Source of the DNA: Bermanella sp044597725
GTDB taxonomy: Bacteria > Pseudomonadota > Gammaproteobacteria > Pseudomonadales > Oceanobacteraceae
Assembly (NCBI RefSeq): GCF_044597725.1
Contig: NZ_CP139003.1
Coordinates: 1,364,001-1,428,000 of the forward strand
Length of the DNA stretch: 64,000 nt
Direction of reading: 5' to 3'
Part shown: piece after piece, positions 1 through 8,591 of the stretch
How the letters are laid out: every line of letters begins with the position of its first letter
Numbering within the stretch: position 1 is the stretch's first letter
Position numbers and translations under genes: made by a program
The notes under the pieces: generated by a model
The model's input: only the letters and a program-made list of their open reading frames with translations
Databases searched by the model: none
Told to the model about the DNA's origin: nothing

Positions 1-6
1 TACGTG

Positions 7-894
7 TTACTTATTTTTGCCTTCAGCAAATAATGCATCTAATTTTTCTTCAAAATCGTGGTAGCTAAGATAATCGTATAAATCCATTCGTGTTTGCATG
101 ATATCAACTACGTCCTTTTGGTCGCCTTTTTGTAGAATATTTTGATAAACAAGTTCAGCTGCTTTATTCATAGCACGGAAAGCACTTAATGGGTATAACA
201 CCATACTCGCGCCCCATTCAGCTAGCTCATCTTTGTTATAAAGTGGGGTTTGGCCAAATTCTGTAATGTTCGCCAAAATTGGAACATCAAGTGCTTCACT
301 AAACGCTTTGTAATGTTCAGGTTCGTTTACGGCTTCGGCAAATATGCCGTCGGCACCGGCTTCTACGCATGCTTGCGCGCGTTCGATGGCGGCTTCCAAA
401 CCTTCCTGAGCAAAGGCATCTGTGCGAGCCATGATAAAAAAGTCTTCATCGGTACGTGCATCTACTGCTGCTTTGATGCGATCAACCATTTCTGCTTTAC
501 TCACGATTTCTTTATTAGGGCGATGACCACAGCGTTTTTGCGCTACTTGGTCTTCGATATGAATAGCGGCTACATCGGCACGGATCATTTCTTTAATGGT
601 ACGGGTAATATTAAAAGCGCCGCCCCAGCCGGTATCAATATCTACGAGTAAAGGTAGCTCTGTTACCGATGTAATACGACGTGCATCTTCCACTACATCG
701 TTCATTGAGGTCATACCTAGGTCGGGTAAACCGTGAGATGCGTTTGCCACACCACCACCTGAAAGGTAAATTGCTTGGTGACCAATTTTATCGGCCATTA
801 GTGCCGAGTAGGCGTTAATCGTTCCTACAATTTGTAGAGGATGGTTATTTGTAATGGCATCGCGAAAGCGTTTGCCTGGGCTTAGTTTCGACAT
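7..894 (-). CDS. prpB: 2-methylisocitrate lyase PrpB
   Basis: Cleaves 2-methylisocitrate to pyruvate and succinate, the last step of the cytosolic methylcitrate cycle for propionate breakdown. The 295-residue protein has the isocitrate lyase/PEP mutase family fold: DIDTGWG near residues 85-91 and IHIEDQ near 111-116 for metal and substrate binding, then the catalytic-loop signature KRCGH at 120-124. Length fits PrpB (about 290-295), not isocitrate lyase (over 400). The start follows an AGGAACCC-like ribosome site. The regulator gene lies 30 bp upstream on the same strand; prpC and acnD/prpF, usual next genes, would lie beyond the window edge. Family assignment is secure. Confidence 0.96.
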   Translation of the reverse strand: MSKLSPGKRFRDAITNNHPLQIVGTINAYSALMADKIGHQAIYLSGGGVANASHGLPDLGMTSMNDVVEDARRITSVTELPLLVDIDTGWGGAFNITRTIKEMIRADVAAIHIEDQVAQKRCGHRPNKEIVSKAEMVDRIKAAVDARTDEDFFIMARTDAFAQEGLEAAIERAQACVEAGADGIFAEAVNEPEHYKAFSEALDVPILANITEFGQTPLYNKDELAEWGASMVLYPLSAFRAMNKAAELVYQNILQKGDQKDVVDIMQTRMDLYDYLSYHDFEEKLDALFAEGKNK

Positions 895-924
895 AAGGGT
901 TCCTCAAAATATAACAGCAGATTG

Positions 925-1599
925 TCAAACCTGCGTTTCAATCTGGGTTTGAATATTACGGCGCGATGCACGAATGTGTCGGCCCATTAAAATACCTGCT
1001 AGCTCACCATCTCGTTGTTTTAATGCGTTGAATATTTGCTGATGCTCTTCAAACGCTTTTAATGGCCGAGATGTGGACTGGCTGCCCTTATTCCGATACA
1101 TGCGAATGAGTTGATATAACTCTCCACAAAGTAGGTCAATAAGGCGTTTATTGCCACTGGCATGAATGATTCGATAATGAAAATCCCAGTCGCCTTCTTG
1201 CTGGTAATAACGTTTGCCACCATGGGCATGAATATAATTTTGGTGTTCTTGAAGAAGGGCACCCAGTTCATCAATCTCTTGATCGGTCATGCGATCTGCG
1301 GCTAATTCACAGGCCAGCGCCTCTAGACTTTCACGAATTTGGTATATTTCCACTAACTCATCGTGGCTAAGCGTAACTACGCGTACACCTGAATGAGGTA
1401 TACGCACTAACAATTTGCGGCCTTCTAGGCGGCGAATGGCTTCTCGTAACGGCCCACGACTCACACCATAGCGCTGTCCAATACCCGTCTCACTGACTTT
1501 CTCCCCCTGAGGGATTTCGCCTGAAACAATGGCTTCTTGTATTTGCTCAAACACCCTATCGGACAGGGTTTGAGCATTTGATAGTTCATCAGTCGACAT
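925..1599 (-). CDS. prpR: GntR family (FCD-type) regulator of the prp operon
   Basis: 224 residues: an N-terminal winged helix-turn-helix (about 15-80, including GQRYGVSRGPLREAIRRLEG) and an all-helical C-terminal FCD ligand domain (about 90-215). GntR/FCD proteins directly before prpB control the methylcitrate operon in Pseudomonas and Shewanella-type bacteria, probably sensing a methylcitrate-cycle intermediate; that role is inferred from position. The gene is first in the operon with prpB 30 bp downstream. Two palindromes centred on GTCNAC lie just upstream of the start (1603-1614 and 1664-1677) and suggest autoregulation. The symbol follows the GntR-type use of PrpR, not the sigma-54 activator of E. 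coli. Confidence 0.85.
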   Translation of the reverse strand: MSTDELSNAQTLSDRVFEQIQEAIVSGEIPQGEKVSETGIGQRYGVSRGPLREAIRRLEGRKLLVRIPHSGVRVVTLSHDELVEIYQIRESLEALACELAADRMTDQEIDELGALLQEHQNYIHAHGGKRYYQQEGDWDFHYRIIHASGNKRLIDLLCGELYQLIRMYRNKGSQSTSRPLKAFEEHQQIFNALKQRDGELAGILMGRHIRASRRNIQTQIETQV

Positions 1600-1602
1600 T
1601 AA

Positions 1603-1614
1603 ATTGTCTACAAT
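1603..1614. promoter_or_regulatory. Palindromic operator, proximal (putative PrpR site)
   Basis: A perfect 12-bp palindrome, ATTGTCTACAAT apart from its central CT, lies 4 bp upstream of the regulator's ATG. The ATTGTNNACAAT form matches operators known for GntR/FCD regulators of propionate genes. A related imperfect copy, ATTGAGCACAAT, lies at 1623-1634. Function is inferred from motif and position. Confidence 0.6.
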
Positions 1615-1663
1615 TTGTGATTATTGAGCACAATATAGGCAAAAAAAGTACGATAAACAAGAG

Positions 1664-1677
1664 TTTTGTCGACAAAA
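1664..1677. promoter_or_regulatory. Palindromic operator, distal (putative PrpR site)
   Basis: Perfect 14-bp palindrome TTTTGTCGACAAAA about 65 bp upstream of the regulator's start. It shares the TTGTC/GACAA core with the proximal site, so the pair could support cooperative repression or loop formation. It ends 16 bp before the repeat array. Confidence 0.6.
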
Positions 1678-1692
1678 TAGGCGAAAGCCACT

Positions 1693-1923
1693 GTAGTGCG
1701 GCCGGAGCCGTAGGCGACTCCCGCATAGGGTTTTCAATACCGCTGCGTTTTTTAAGCCCGCCACGCTTTCCGAGAATCATCCATAGTCTCACGGACGCTA
1801 CCAGTACGGTCCCTGTAAGCTCGCATTCGCCATCCCTGGCTCATGACGCCGCTCGCTTTATGAATGGTTCTCGAAAATCGTAAGTTTTTGGTTACCGAAG
1901 TCTTATCGTATTTGATTTCAGCA
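1693..1923 (+). repeat. Intergenic repeat family, array 1, copy 1
   Basis: First of two tandem direct copies with a period of about 231 bp. It opens with GTAGTGCGGCCGGAGCC, runs through CCGCTGCGTTTTTTAAGCCC and a central GTCTCACGGACG, and reaches CGCTCGCTTTATGAATG and TTCTCGAAAATCGTAA. The motifs CGAGAATCAT and ATGAATGGTTCTCG form an internal inverted pair around 110 bp apart, so a transcript could fold. No reading frame with a ribosome site is seen. Confidence 0.85.
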
Positions 1924-2153
1924 GTAGTGCGGTCGGAGCCCCAGCGACCCCCGCAATGGGGTTTTTAATACCGCTGCGTTTTTTAAGCCCGCCACGCTTT
2001 TCGAGAATCATCCATAGTCTCACGGACGCTGCAAGTACGGTCCCTGTAAGCTCGCATTCGCCATCCGTGGCTCACGACGCCGCTCGCTTTATGAATGTTT
2101 CTCGAAAATCGTAAACTTTTGTTTACCAAAGATTTATCATATTGATTTCACAA
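1924..2153 (+). repeat. Intergenic repeat family, array 1, copy 2
   Basis: Tandem direct copy of 1693-1923, nearly identical over the first ~190 bp and more diverged over the last ~40 bp, where GATTTCA still precedes the next copy. Differences are scattered substitutions, consistent with an old duplication. Confidence 0.85.
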
Positions 2154-2388
2154 GTAGTGCGGTCGGAGCCGTAGGCGACTCCCGCAACAAAGTGTTTAGA
2201 TAACCTAAAACGTTAACGATTTGCGGAAGCTGTTCGTAAAGCGAGCGGCGTTGCGTGCCATGGATGGCACGCCCGAGCCTATAGGGACATATTTACGGCG
2301 TCCGTGAGACTACGGACAACTTTCGGAAAGCGTAAGCGGTATTGAATGTCCCATTGCGGGGGTCGCTTAGGCTCCGGCCGCACTACTA
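2154..2388 (-). repeat. Intergenic repeat family, array 1, inverted terminal copy
   Basis: Begins with the same GTAGTGCGGTCGGAGCC end, but its body is an inverted, diverged copy: AAGCGAGCGGCG, CCATGGATGG, GTCCGTGAGAC, CGGAAAGCG and finally TTGCGGGGGTCGC then GGCTCCGGCCGCACTACT. It therefore has terminal inverted repeats of about 18 bp plus further matching, like a miniature inverted-repeat element. It ends 10 bp before the stop of the downstream minus-strand gene. Confidence 0.85.
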
Positions 2389-2398
2389 AAACCAGCCG

Positions 2399-4048
2399 CT
2401 AGACTTCGCGCATTTTCAGCTCTGGTGAGGTAAGCACGCAGTTATCGTGGACATAAAACGAGTCACTATTGGCTTGCTGCCACCAAATTGACCAAGGAGC
2501 TGCAACAGGGTTGGCTTTTTTAAGTAGCTCATTAGGCTGTAGTAGGGGAACAATGGCACCCAAGGACATGGATAAACCATAAGGTGTACGGCGTTTAATC
2601 ATATTTGGGGTAAGTTGTTGGGGGTCATCCAATCCCATGCTGCCAATCAATTCAAATAACGCGTGTAAAGTATTGTGTTGAAAGTTAGCAACACGCTGGC
2701 TTTTTTCATTAATATCGATGGCTTTTCCTCGGGCGGGGTTTTGCGTTGCCACGCCAGTAGGGCAGTGATTGGTATTGCAACTGCGGCTTTGTATACAACC
2801 CAGCGCAAACATCATGGTGCGTGCTGCGTTAACTACATTGGCGCCGGCAGCTAGTTTACTGAGCAAATCAAAACTAGAGGCGGTTTTACCCGCGGCTATA
2901 AGTGTTATTTTATCCCTCAAACCACAACCTATGAGCGCGCTATTAACCAGATAAACTGCATCTAAGCAGGTAATGCCTAGGCGGTTAGAAAACTCCACCG
3001 GGGCTGCGCCGGTGCCGCCTTCGGCACCATCAATGGTGATAAAGTCGGGCAGCATTTCGGTTTCTAGCATGGCTTTGCAAATGCTTAGAAATTCTGCAGG
3101 GTTTCCTAAACAGAGTTTAAAGCCTACCGGTTTACCGCCGCTAAGTTCGCGCAGTTGCTGTATGCTGTTAAGCAGTTGAATAGGCGTTTGTGCAAGCGGG
3201 TGGCTGGCAGGGCTAACACAGTCTTGGTCCATGGGGACGTTACGTATTTTGGCGATTTCTGGTGTAATTTTTGATTTTGGTAAAACACCACCATGGCCCG
3301 GTTTGGCCCCTTGCGAGAGTTTTAATTCGATCATTTTTACTTGCTCAAGCTGAGCACTTTGTACAAAGAGGTTGGGGTCGAACTCCCCCTGTAAGTTACG
3401 ACAACCAAATAGGCCGGAACCAATTTGCCATACTAAATCTCCACCGTGTTTTAGGTGGTATGGGCTTATGCCGCCTTCGCCGGTGTTGTGATAAAACTGA
3501 CCAAGTTTGGCTCCTAAGTTGAGGGCTTCTATGGCTTGTGGGCTTAGTGCGCCAAAGCTCATGGCGCTTATGTTGAGCAGTGCCGAGTCATAGGGCTGAG
3601 AACAATGTGTTCCGCCAATGGTGATGCGTTTGTTTTCATCTCGGACTTTTTGGGGTGCTAGACTGGGCCATAAGCTCAAATAGTTGTCGGCCAGCAGGTT
3701 TTGCTGAGTACCAAAAGCGATGGTATCCCGTTGGTTTTTCGCGCGTTGATAAACAAGGGAGCGCTGTTCTCGGTTGAAGGGCAGCTCTTCGGTATTATTG
3801 GCAATAAAATACTGTTGTATCTCGGTGCGAAAGTTTTCTAAAAAGTAGCGAATATAGGCAACCACTGGATATAGGCGGTTAAGTGAGTGTTTACTCAGAG
3901 TGATATCGTATAGGCCGATTATGGTATAAGCCACGGTAAAGGCCATGAGACTTAAAGATGCAAGGCTAGGTTCGTATAGGTATATCCCCAAGCTTAATAC
4001 GTTACCCACAGTGGCAATAGCCAGTAGAACCCGTTGCATCACGGTCAT
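2399..4048 (-). CDS. FMN-binding glutamate synthase family protein, membrane-anchored
   Basis: 549 residues. Residues 1-50 are hydrophobic and form one or two membrane segments; the rest is the FMN-binding alpha/beta barrel of the glutamate synthase large subunit. Visible motifs are GEGGISPYH, KPGHGGVLP, DGAEGGTGA and C418-x5-C424-x4-C429 (within CIQSRSCNTNHC), the 3Fe-4S cysteine spacing of true glutamate synthases. The glutamine amidotransferase domain and a partner small subunit are absent, so it is not a complete GOGAT; archaeal-type or ammonia-dependent activity has been suggested for the family but the substrate is unknown. It stands alone, with repeats downstream. A GGGAG ribosome site supports the start. 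Confidence 0.85.
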   Translation of the reverse strand: MTVMQRVLLAIATVGNVLSLGIYLYEPSLASLSLMAFTVAYTIIGLYDITLSKHSLNRLYPVVAYIRYFLENFRTEIQQYFIANNTEELPFNREQRSLVYQRAKNQRDTIAFGTQQNLLADNYLSLWPSLAPQKVRDENKRITIGGTHCSQPYDSALLNISAMSFGALSPQAIEALNLGAKLGQFYHNTGEGGISPYHLKHGGDLVWQIGSGLFGCRNLQGEFDPNLFVQSAQLEQVKMIELKLSQGAKPGHGGVLPKSKITPEIAKIRNVPMDQDCVSPASHPLAQTPIQLLNSIQQLRELSGGKPVGFKLCLGNPAEFLSICKAMLETEMLPDFITIDGAEGGTGAAPVEFSNRLGITCLDAVYLVNSALIGCGLRDKITLIAAGKTASSFDLLSKLAAGANVVNAARTMMFALGCIQSRSCNTNHCPTGVATQNPARGKAIDINEKSQRVANFQHNTLHALFELIGSMGLDDPQQLTPNMIKRRTPYGLSMSLGAIVPLLQPNELLKKANPVAAPWSIWWQQANSDSFYVHDNCVLTSPELKMREV

Positions 4049-4199
4049 TATATAGACTCCCGTCCCGTTGCATTAATGTATAGGCTTTATCCTAACGTTA
4101 ATCCCAGCTAAAGTGGAACAAAACCTAGACATTATGATCTGATTAGCACGATATCGACTATAAACACCTATTAGCCTGTAAGCCAACTTGGGAAGCAAT

Positions 4200-4892
4200 A
4201 TGCCTATAATTCACGCACAAGCTGTTACTAAATCATTATCCTTAGCGGATACTCGTCTCGATATACTCACACAAGTTGAATTGCAGGTAGAAGCAGGGCA
4301 GTCATTAGCCATTGTAGGGAAAAGCGGTAGCGGTAAATCGACATTGTTAAGTTTGCTTGCTGGGTTAGATAGTGTTTCCAGTGGCCATATTTATTTAGCC
4401 GACCAAGACCTTGCGGCGCTGGACGAAGACGGTCGCGCTGATATCCGCCGACAGCATGTAGGCTTTGTTTTTCAAAACTTCCAACTACTACCACATTTGA
4501 CGGCCCTTGATAACGTGATGCTGCCTCTAGAATTAAAAGGCGATAGCGATGCCTTAAATAAAGCCAAGCAATGGCTGGATAAAGTAGGGTTGTCAGGTCG
4601 GCTTGACCATCAGCCCAACCAATTAAGTGGCGGTGAGCAGCAGCGGGTAGCAATTGCAAGAGCGTTTGCATGTGAGCCTGATATTTTATTTGCTGATGAG
4701 CCCACTGGGAATTTAGATGAGCATACTGGGCAGAATATTGAAGACTTGTTGTTTGACCTTAATAGTCAATTGAAAACCACGTTAATTTTAGTCACTCATG
4801 ATGAGCTATTGGCACAAAAATGTGATCGACAAGTTCATCTTGAAGACGGTGTGTTATCGGAAACTACTAACGCGAAAGAGGAGCTAGCATGA
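4200..4892 (+). CDS. ybbA: ABC transporter ATP-binding protein YbbA
   Basis: 230-residue ATPase of the LolD/MacB-like subfamily: Walker A GKSGSGKST at 40-48, signature LSGGEQ at 142-147 and Walker B ILFADEP at 162-168. It pairs with the following FtsX-type permease, overlapped by 4 bp (ATGA). The frame is open from a TTG at 4188, but the ATG at 4200 has GGGAAG just upstream and gives the usual MPIIHA-like start, so I chose it. In other gammaproteobacteria ybbA-ybbP sits beside the tesA lysophospholipase gene; here a carboxylesterase follows ybbP. The transported molecule is not established. Confidence 0.9.
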   Translation: MPIIHAQAVTKSLSLADTRLDILTQVELQVEAGQSLAIVGKSGSGKSTLLSLLAGLDSVSSGHIYLADQDLAALDEDGRADIRRQHVGFVFQNFQLLPHLTALDNVMLPLELKGDSDALNKAKQWLDKVGLSGRLDHQPNQLSGGEQQRVAIARAFACEPDILFADEPTGNLDEHTGQNIEDLLFDLNSQLKTTLILVTHDELLAQKCDRQVHLEDGVLSETTNAKEELA

Positions 4893-7387
4893 CACAGATT
4901 CAGCTGGCCAAATTAGCGTTAAAACATTGGCTTAATGATTTAAAAAGCAGTGAAAAACGATTATTAGTATTGGCTACACTGTTGGCCGCGTTGAGTATGG
5001 CGATGATTTCAAGCTTTAGTGATCGCTTGAATCGCACCATGGAATACCGCGCTAGTGAATTAATTGCGGGTGACCTTACACTGTTTAGCAGCCGTAAAAT
5101 AAACTCAGATTATGAAGAATACGCGCAGGGGCTAGGGATTGAACAATCCAAAGCCATGGGCTTTTCCACCATGGTATTTGCCAATGATCAGCTGCAACTA
5201 ACACGTGTAAGGGCAGTTGACTCTGCCTACCCGCTTAAAGGCTATAACCAGGTTGCCAACGAGATTTACGGCAAAGGTATTTTATTGGCCCAGCGACCAG
5301 ACTCAGGCACGATTTGGGTAGAAGAGCGCATATTACAACGTTTGGGAATCTCACTTGGTGATACTGTAGAAATTGGCGAACGTGAGTTCGCTATTGAACG
5401 GATCTTACAACAAGACGCGGACCGCAGTGGCAGTTTGTTTAGTCCCTACGGACGCATTTTGATGGCGCTAGAAGATGTTGAATCTACTGGTGTAGTTTCA
5501 GAGGGCAGTCGTCTTTGGTACAAACATTATTACACGGGTGATGAAGCCGCGATAAACAACTTTAATACCTGGTTAAAAGACCAAGTTGAACCGCAAGAAC
5601 GTGTCAGAGGTGTGGCCGATAGCCAAGATAATGTGGGTGGCGCTTTATCCAAAGCACAGCAATATTTGTCTCTCTCAAGTTTAATTAGTGTGCTGCTCGC
5701 TGCCGTTGCCATTGCGTTATGCGCTAAACAATATAGTGAGCGTCATTTTAATACGGCGGCTTTACTGAGATGTTTGGGGGCAAGTAGTAAGCAAGTACGT
5801 AGCTTATTTATTTATAAGCTTGTATTAACTGCGCTATTAGGTGCTGTGTTGGGGGCTCTTTTAGGTTTTGCTCTGCACTTTGCTTTATTAGAAGTAGTGA
5901 AAGATATTTTACCTAAAGACCTCATGCCTGCGAGAGCCATGCCTGTATTACTCAGTACTTTAAGTGCCGCGGCAGTTCTACTGCTTATAGCACTGGCTCC
6001 AATTTTAAATCTTAATAGCGTGAGCCCGGTACGAGTGTTACGTCGTGAATTGGCGCCGCAATCGGTAAAAGCCAATGTGTTTTTTGTTATTGCTGTTGGC
6101 ATTATGGTGGCTTTGGCTTATTTGTTAAGCGGTAGTATCAAACTAGCACTGGTATTCGTAGTGGGTCTAGCATTGCTTCTGCTCGTTTATGGCATGCTGT
6201 CCTCGGCTATGTTATCCGCGCTGAGTAAGGTTCAGCACAAGTTGCCTGGGTTTTGGCTAACAGGGTTAACTCAGTTAAACCGGCATCAGTATTATGCTCG
6301 CTCGCAAGTGGCGGCATTTGCTTTTATTTTTACTTCAGTGGCACTTATTTGGATTGTACGAGGAGACCTTTTTGATAACTGGCAAGCACAGGTGCCCGAT
6401 GGTACACCTAACCATTTTGCCATTAATATTCTGCCCGAAGTAAAAGATGACTTTGAGCAAGAGCTAGAGAAAAAAGGGTTAGCCACAAGCGATTTCTATC
6501 CTATGGTTCGCGGTAGACTTACGCATATAAATGACACCAATGTGGCGGAGCTTTATCCAGAAGATGATGGCCCTAACGCATTGCGTCGAGAATTAAATCT
6601 CACTTGGAGTGAGTCCCTTCGTAAAGATGAAGCCTTAGTGCAGGGGGATTGGTTTAATGAAAACAGTGTTGCCAATAACGCTATTTCCATGGAGCAAGAG
6701 CTTGCACAACGCTTAGATATCGAAATAGGCGATACCGTACGATTTAATATTGCGGGAGAAGAAATCTCTACTCAAGTAGAGAATATACGCAGTGTTAAGT
6801 GGGAAAATTTCCGCCCCAATTTCTATGTTGTATTCGCCGATGGAGTGCTCAATGATTTCCATCATACCTATATTAATAGTTTTTATTTACCGCCTACCGA
6901 AGGTAAGTGGTTGGTGAACTTGAACCAGCAGTTTAAAGCCACCAGTATTATCGAAATAGAGCAGATTCTTAAGCAAGTGCGAGAAATTCTTGCGCAAACC
7001 ACCATCGCGGTAGAAGCGATACTTTTACTGGTATTGATATGCGCCATGGTGCTCATGTTTGCAACATTATTAAGTACACTGGGTTTGCGTAAGCATGAAG
7101 CCGCTTTGTTTAGGACCTTTGGTGCCAGCGAGGCGATGATTCGACGCCGCATTCGTGCTGAATATGTAACCTTAGCATTGCTGGCGAGCATATTGGCCAT
7201 GGTGTCGTTTGAGGCTATTAGTTATGCGCTTTACTTCTTTATATTCGATGTAAGCTGGCGCCCTCATTGGCACTTATGGATCGCCATTCCTATTTTGGCA
7301 ACATCCAGTATTTTAATTAGTGGTTTTTATGCAAACCGAGATGTACTTAAAGCATCTCCTCGCCAACTATTGCAAGAAGTCGCCTAG
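4889..7387 (+). CDS. ybbP: FtsX-like ABC permease YbbP
   Basis: 832-residue inner-membrane permease with ten or so membrane segments. There is one segment near 20-42, a large periplasmic MacB-type domain to about 255, an FtsX core at about 260-380, a middle pair of helices, a second periplasmic domain (about 490-690) and a second FtsX core (about 700-825) with the RTFGASEAMIRR coupling motif. This duplicated FtsX layout is that of YbbP and similar MacB-like proteins that drive lipid or lipoprotein handling rather than import. Translationally coupled to ybbA by an ATGA overlap. No periplasmic partner is encoded nearby. Confidence 0.9.
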   Translation: MTQIQLAKLALKHWLNDLKSSEKRLLVLATLLAALSMAMISSFSDRLNRTMEYRASELIAGDLTLFSSRKINSDYEEYAQGLGIEQSKAMGFSTMVFANDQLQLTRVRAVDSAYPLKGYNQVANEIYGKGILLAQRPDSGTIWVEERILQRLGISLGDTVEIGEREFAIERILQQDADRSGSLFSPYGRILMALEDVESTGVVSEGSRLWYKHYYTGDEAAINNFNTWLKDQVEPQERVRGVADSQDNVGGALSKAQQYLSLSSLISVLLAAVAIALCAKQYSERHFNTAALLRCLGASSKQVRSLFIYKLVLTALLGAVLGALLGFALHFALLEVVKDILPKDLMPARAMPVLLSTLSAAAVLLLIALAPILNLNSVSPVRVLRRELAPQSVKANVFFVIAVGIMVALAYLLSGSIKLALVFVVGLALLLLVYGMLSSAMLSALSKVQHKLPGFWLTGLTQLNRHQYYARSQVAAFAFIFTSVALIWIVRGDLFDNWQAQVPDGTPNHFAINILPEVKDDFEQELEKKGLATSDFYPMVRGRLTHINDTNVAELYPEDDGPNALRRELNLTWSESLRKDEALVQGDWFNENSVANNAISMEQELAQRLDIEIGDTVRFNIAGEEISTQVENIRSVKWENFRPNFYVVFADGVLNDFHHTYINSFYLPPTEGKWLVNLNQQFKATSIIEIEQILKQVREILAQTTIAVEAILLLVLICAMVLMFATLLSTLGLRKHEAALFRTFGASEAMIRRRIRAEYVTLALLASILAMVSFEAISYALYFFIFDVSWRPHWHLWIAIPILATSSILISGFYANRDVLKASPRQLLQEVA

Positions 7388-7433
7388 TTGTCGTAGTCTG
7401 CCACCTATAATGTTTAATATAGGTGGCAGTTTT

Positions 7434-8090
7434 ATGACCTCATTAACTCTCCAAGGTATCCTTTCAGAGCCTGACCAACCGGCAGATAGTTGTTTAATCC
7501 TATTGCATGGTTTAGGCGCCAGTGGTCACGATTTTGAAGCGGTATTGCCGTATTTCAGACACGGTATTCAACATTCACTTCGCTGTATTTTCCCTCACTC
7601 TCCCGAGCGCGCGGTTACAATTAATCAAGGCATGAAAATGCCTGCTTGGTACGACTTTGCTTTGGATGGTCAGTTGCGAACGGTGAATCAAGCCCATCTT
7701 GAGGAAAGTGTTGCTGCAGTTAGAGATATTATTGCTGGGCAAATTGAACAGGGTATAAACCCAAAACGTATTATTCTTGCAGGCTTTTCTCAAGGCGGTG
7801 CTGTGGCATACGAAGCTGCGTTGCAGCATTCCACGGAGCTTGCTGGAGTGTTGGCACTAAGCACGTATTTACCTAATGATGTTTCACAGAAGTTAAATGA
7901 TTTCCCCATATTGGCAATTCATGGAGAGCAGGATGATGTTGTGCCGCTGAAACTAGGAGAGGACAGTGCACGTTTGTTGAAATCTGTGGGTTACTCCGTG
8001 GACTGGAAGACGTATCCCATGGGGCATGAGATGTGTCTAGAAGAAATTGAGTACGTTAACCAGACTATCAACAAGCTATTGGATAACTAG
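7434..8090 (+). CDS. Carboxylesterase / phospholipase family alpha/beta hydrolase
   Basis: 218-residue cytosolic alpha/beta hydrolase of the carboxylesterase/lysophospholipase family (Abhydrolase_2), like Pseudomonas fluorescens EstB. The oxyanion motif HGLGASGHD is at 25-33, the nucleophile elbow GFSQGG at 117-122 (Ser119), an acid in HGEQDDVVP near 167-168 and the catalytic His in MGHEM at about 198. Frame stays open upstream to 7320 inside ybbP, but AGGTGG at 7421-7426 sets the ATG at 7434. It sits 46 bp after ybbP, in the place that tesA often occupies, which hints at a lipid-ester substrate; this is inference. Confidence 0.9.
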   Translation: MTSLTLQGILSEPDQPADSCLILLHGLGASGHDFEAVLPYFRHGIQHSLRCIFPHSPERAVTINQGMKMPAWYDFALDGQLRTVNQAHLEESVAAVRDIIAGQIEQGINPKRIILAGFSQGGAVAYEAALQHSTELAGVLALSTYLPNDVSQKLNDFPILAIHGEQDDVVPLKLGEDSARLLKSVGYSVDWKTYPMGHEMCLEEIEYVNQTINKLLDN

Positions 8091-8485
8091 AGTAAACCAT
8101 TAGTCATACGGAATAAATTAACCACTAGGTTTAAGCAAACAAACGTAAATAGCATATTCATAAATTCACGGCTAAACGCAGTATTTCTGCCAGCAGCAAC
8201 GAGCGGGGCAATGATTAAAGCCATAACGATGGGCAGTGTCATGGTTACCATAAGATAACCAATCTGGTCGACTTGTTGTTGCACGCCTTTGACGGCAGCG
8301 TCCAGACCAAAGTTAGCGAATGCCAGTAATATATGTATAAAAAGCAGAAATGCAGTGAGCGTGCTATTGATGATCGGTTTTTTCTTTACCGTTGTCTGCC
8401 TTACGATCAGTGATGGATTTTGAAGTCTTTCCATATACGTCTCTAACCTACCTGAGCTTCTAAGTTTATTTGAACCAGTTCTCAT
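8087..8485 (-). CDS. Small membrane protein of unknown function
   Basis: Up to 132 residues with three predicted membrane segments in its second half: about 42-62 (STLTAFLLFIHILLAFANFG), 76-98 and 111-128. No family recognised. Two starts are possible: ATG at 8485, or ATG at 8434 giving a 115-residue protein beginning MERLQNP; neither has a strong ribosome site, though AGGTAGG lies about a dozen bases before the second. It converges on the esterase gene and overlaps its stop by 4 bp. Confidence 0.65.
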   Translation of the reverse strand: MRTGSNKLRSSGRLETYMERLQNPSLIVRQTTVKKKPIINSTLTAFLLFIHILLAFANFGLDAAVKGVQQQVDQIGYLMVTMTLPIVMALIIAPLVAAGRNTAFSREFMNMLFTFVCLNLVVNLFRMTNGLL

Positions 8486-8546
8486 TATAAACGGATAGTA
8501 GGTGGCTGCTAAGTAAACAATCGTAACCTGTGTATGTGGTTGGTAA

Positions 8547-8579
8547 CGTACCGGCGAAACAGTCTGTTTTGCCGGTACG
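8547..8579. terminator. Long perfect-stem palindrome, probable terminator
   Basis: Arms 8547-8562 (CGTACCGGCGAAACAG) and 8564-8579 (CTGTTTTGCCGGTACG) pair over 16 bp with one G-T-type mismatch. It lies 12 bp past the stop of the RND permease and could end that transcript, but it lacks a clear T tract, so it may instead be a protein-binding or mRNA-stabilising site. Confidence 0.5.
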
Positions 8580-8591
8580 GGTATGAGGTGG

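Noticed and set aside
250..651. Plus-strand open frame of 133 codons within prpB
   Set aside because: Antisense to a certain gene, cysteine- and phenylalanine-rich translation, no ribosome site.
1578..1883. Plus-strand open frame of 101 codons spanning the operators and the first repeat
   Set aside because: It crosses regulatory palindromes and repeat DNA, and its residues show no fold-like pattern.
1693..2388. Possible integron attC or CRISPR repeats
   Set aside because: Units are ~230 bp, contain no spacers of regular size, and lack attC core sites; no integrase or cas gene is near.
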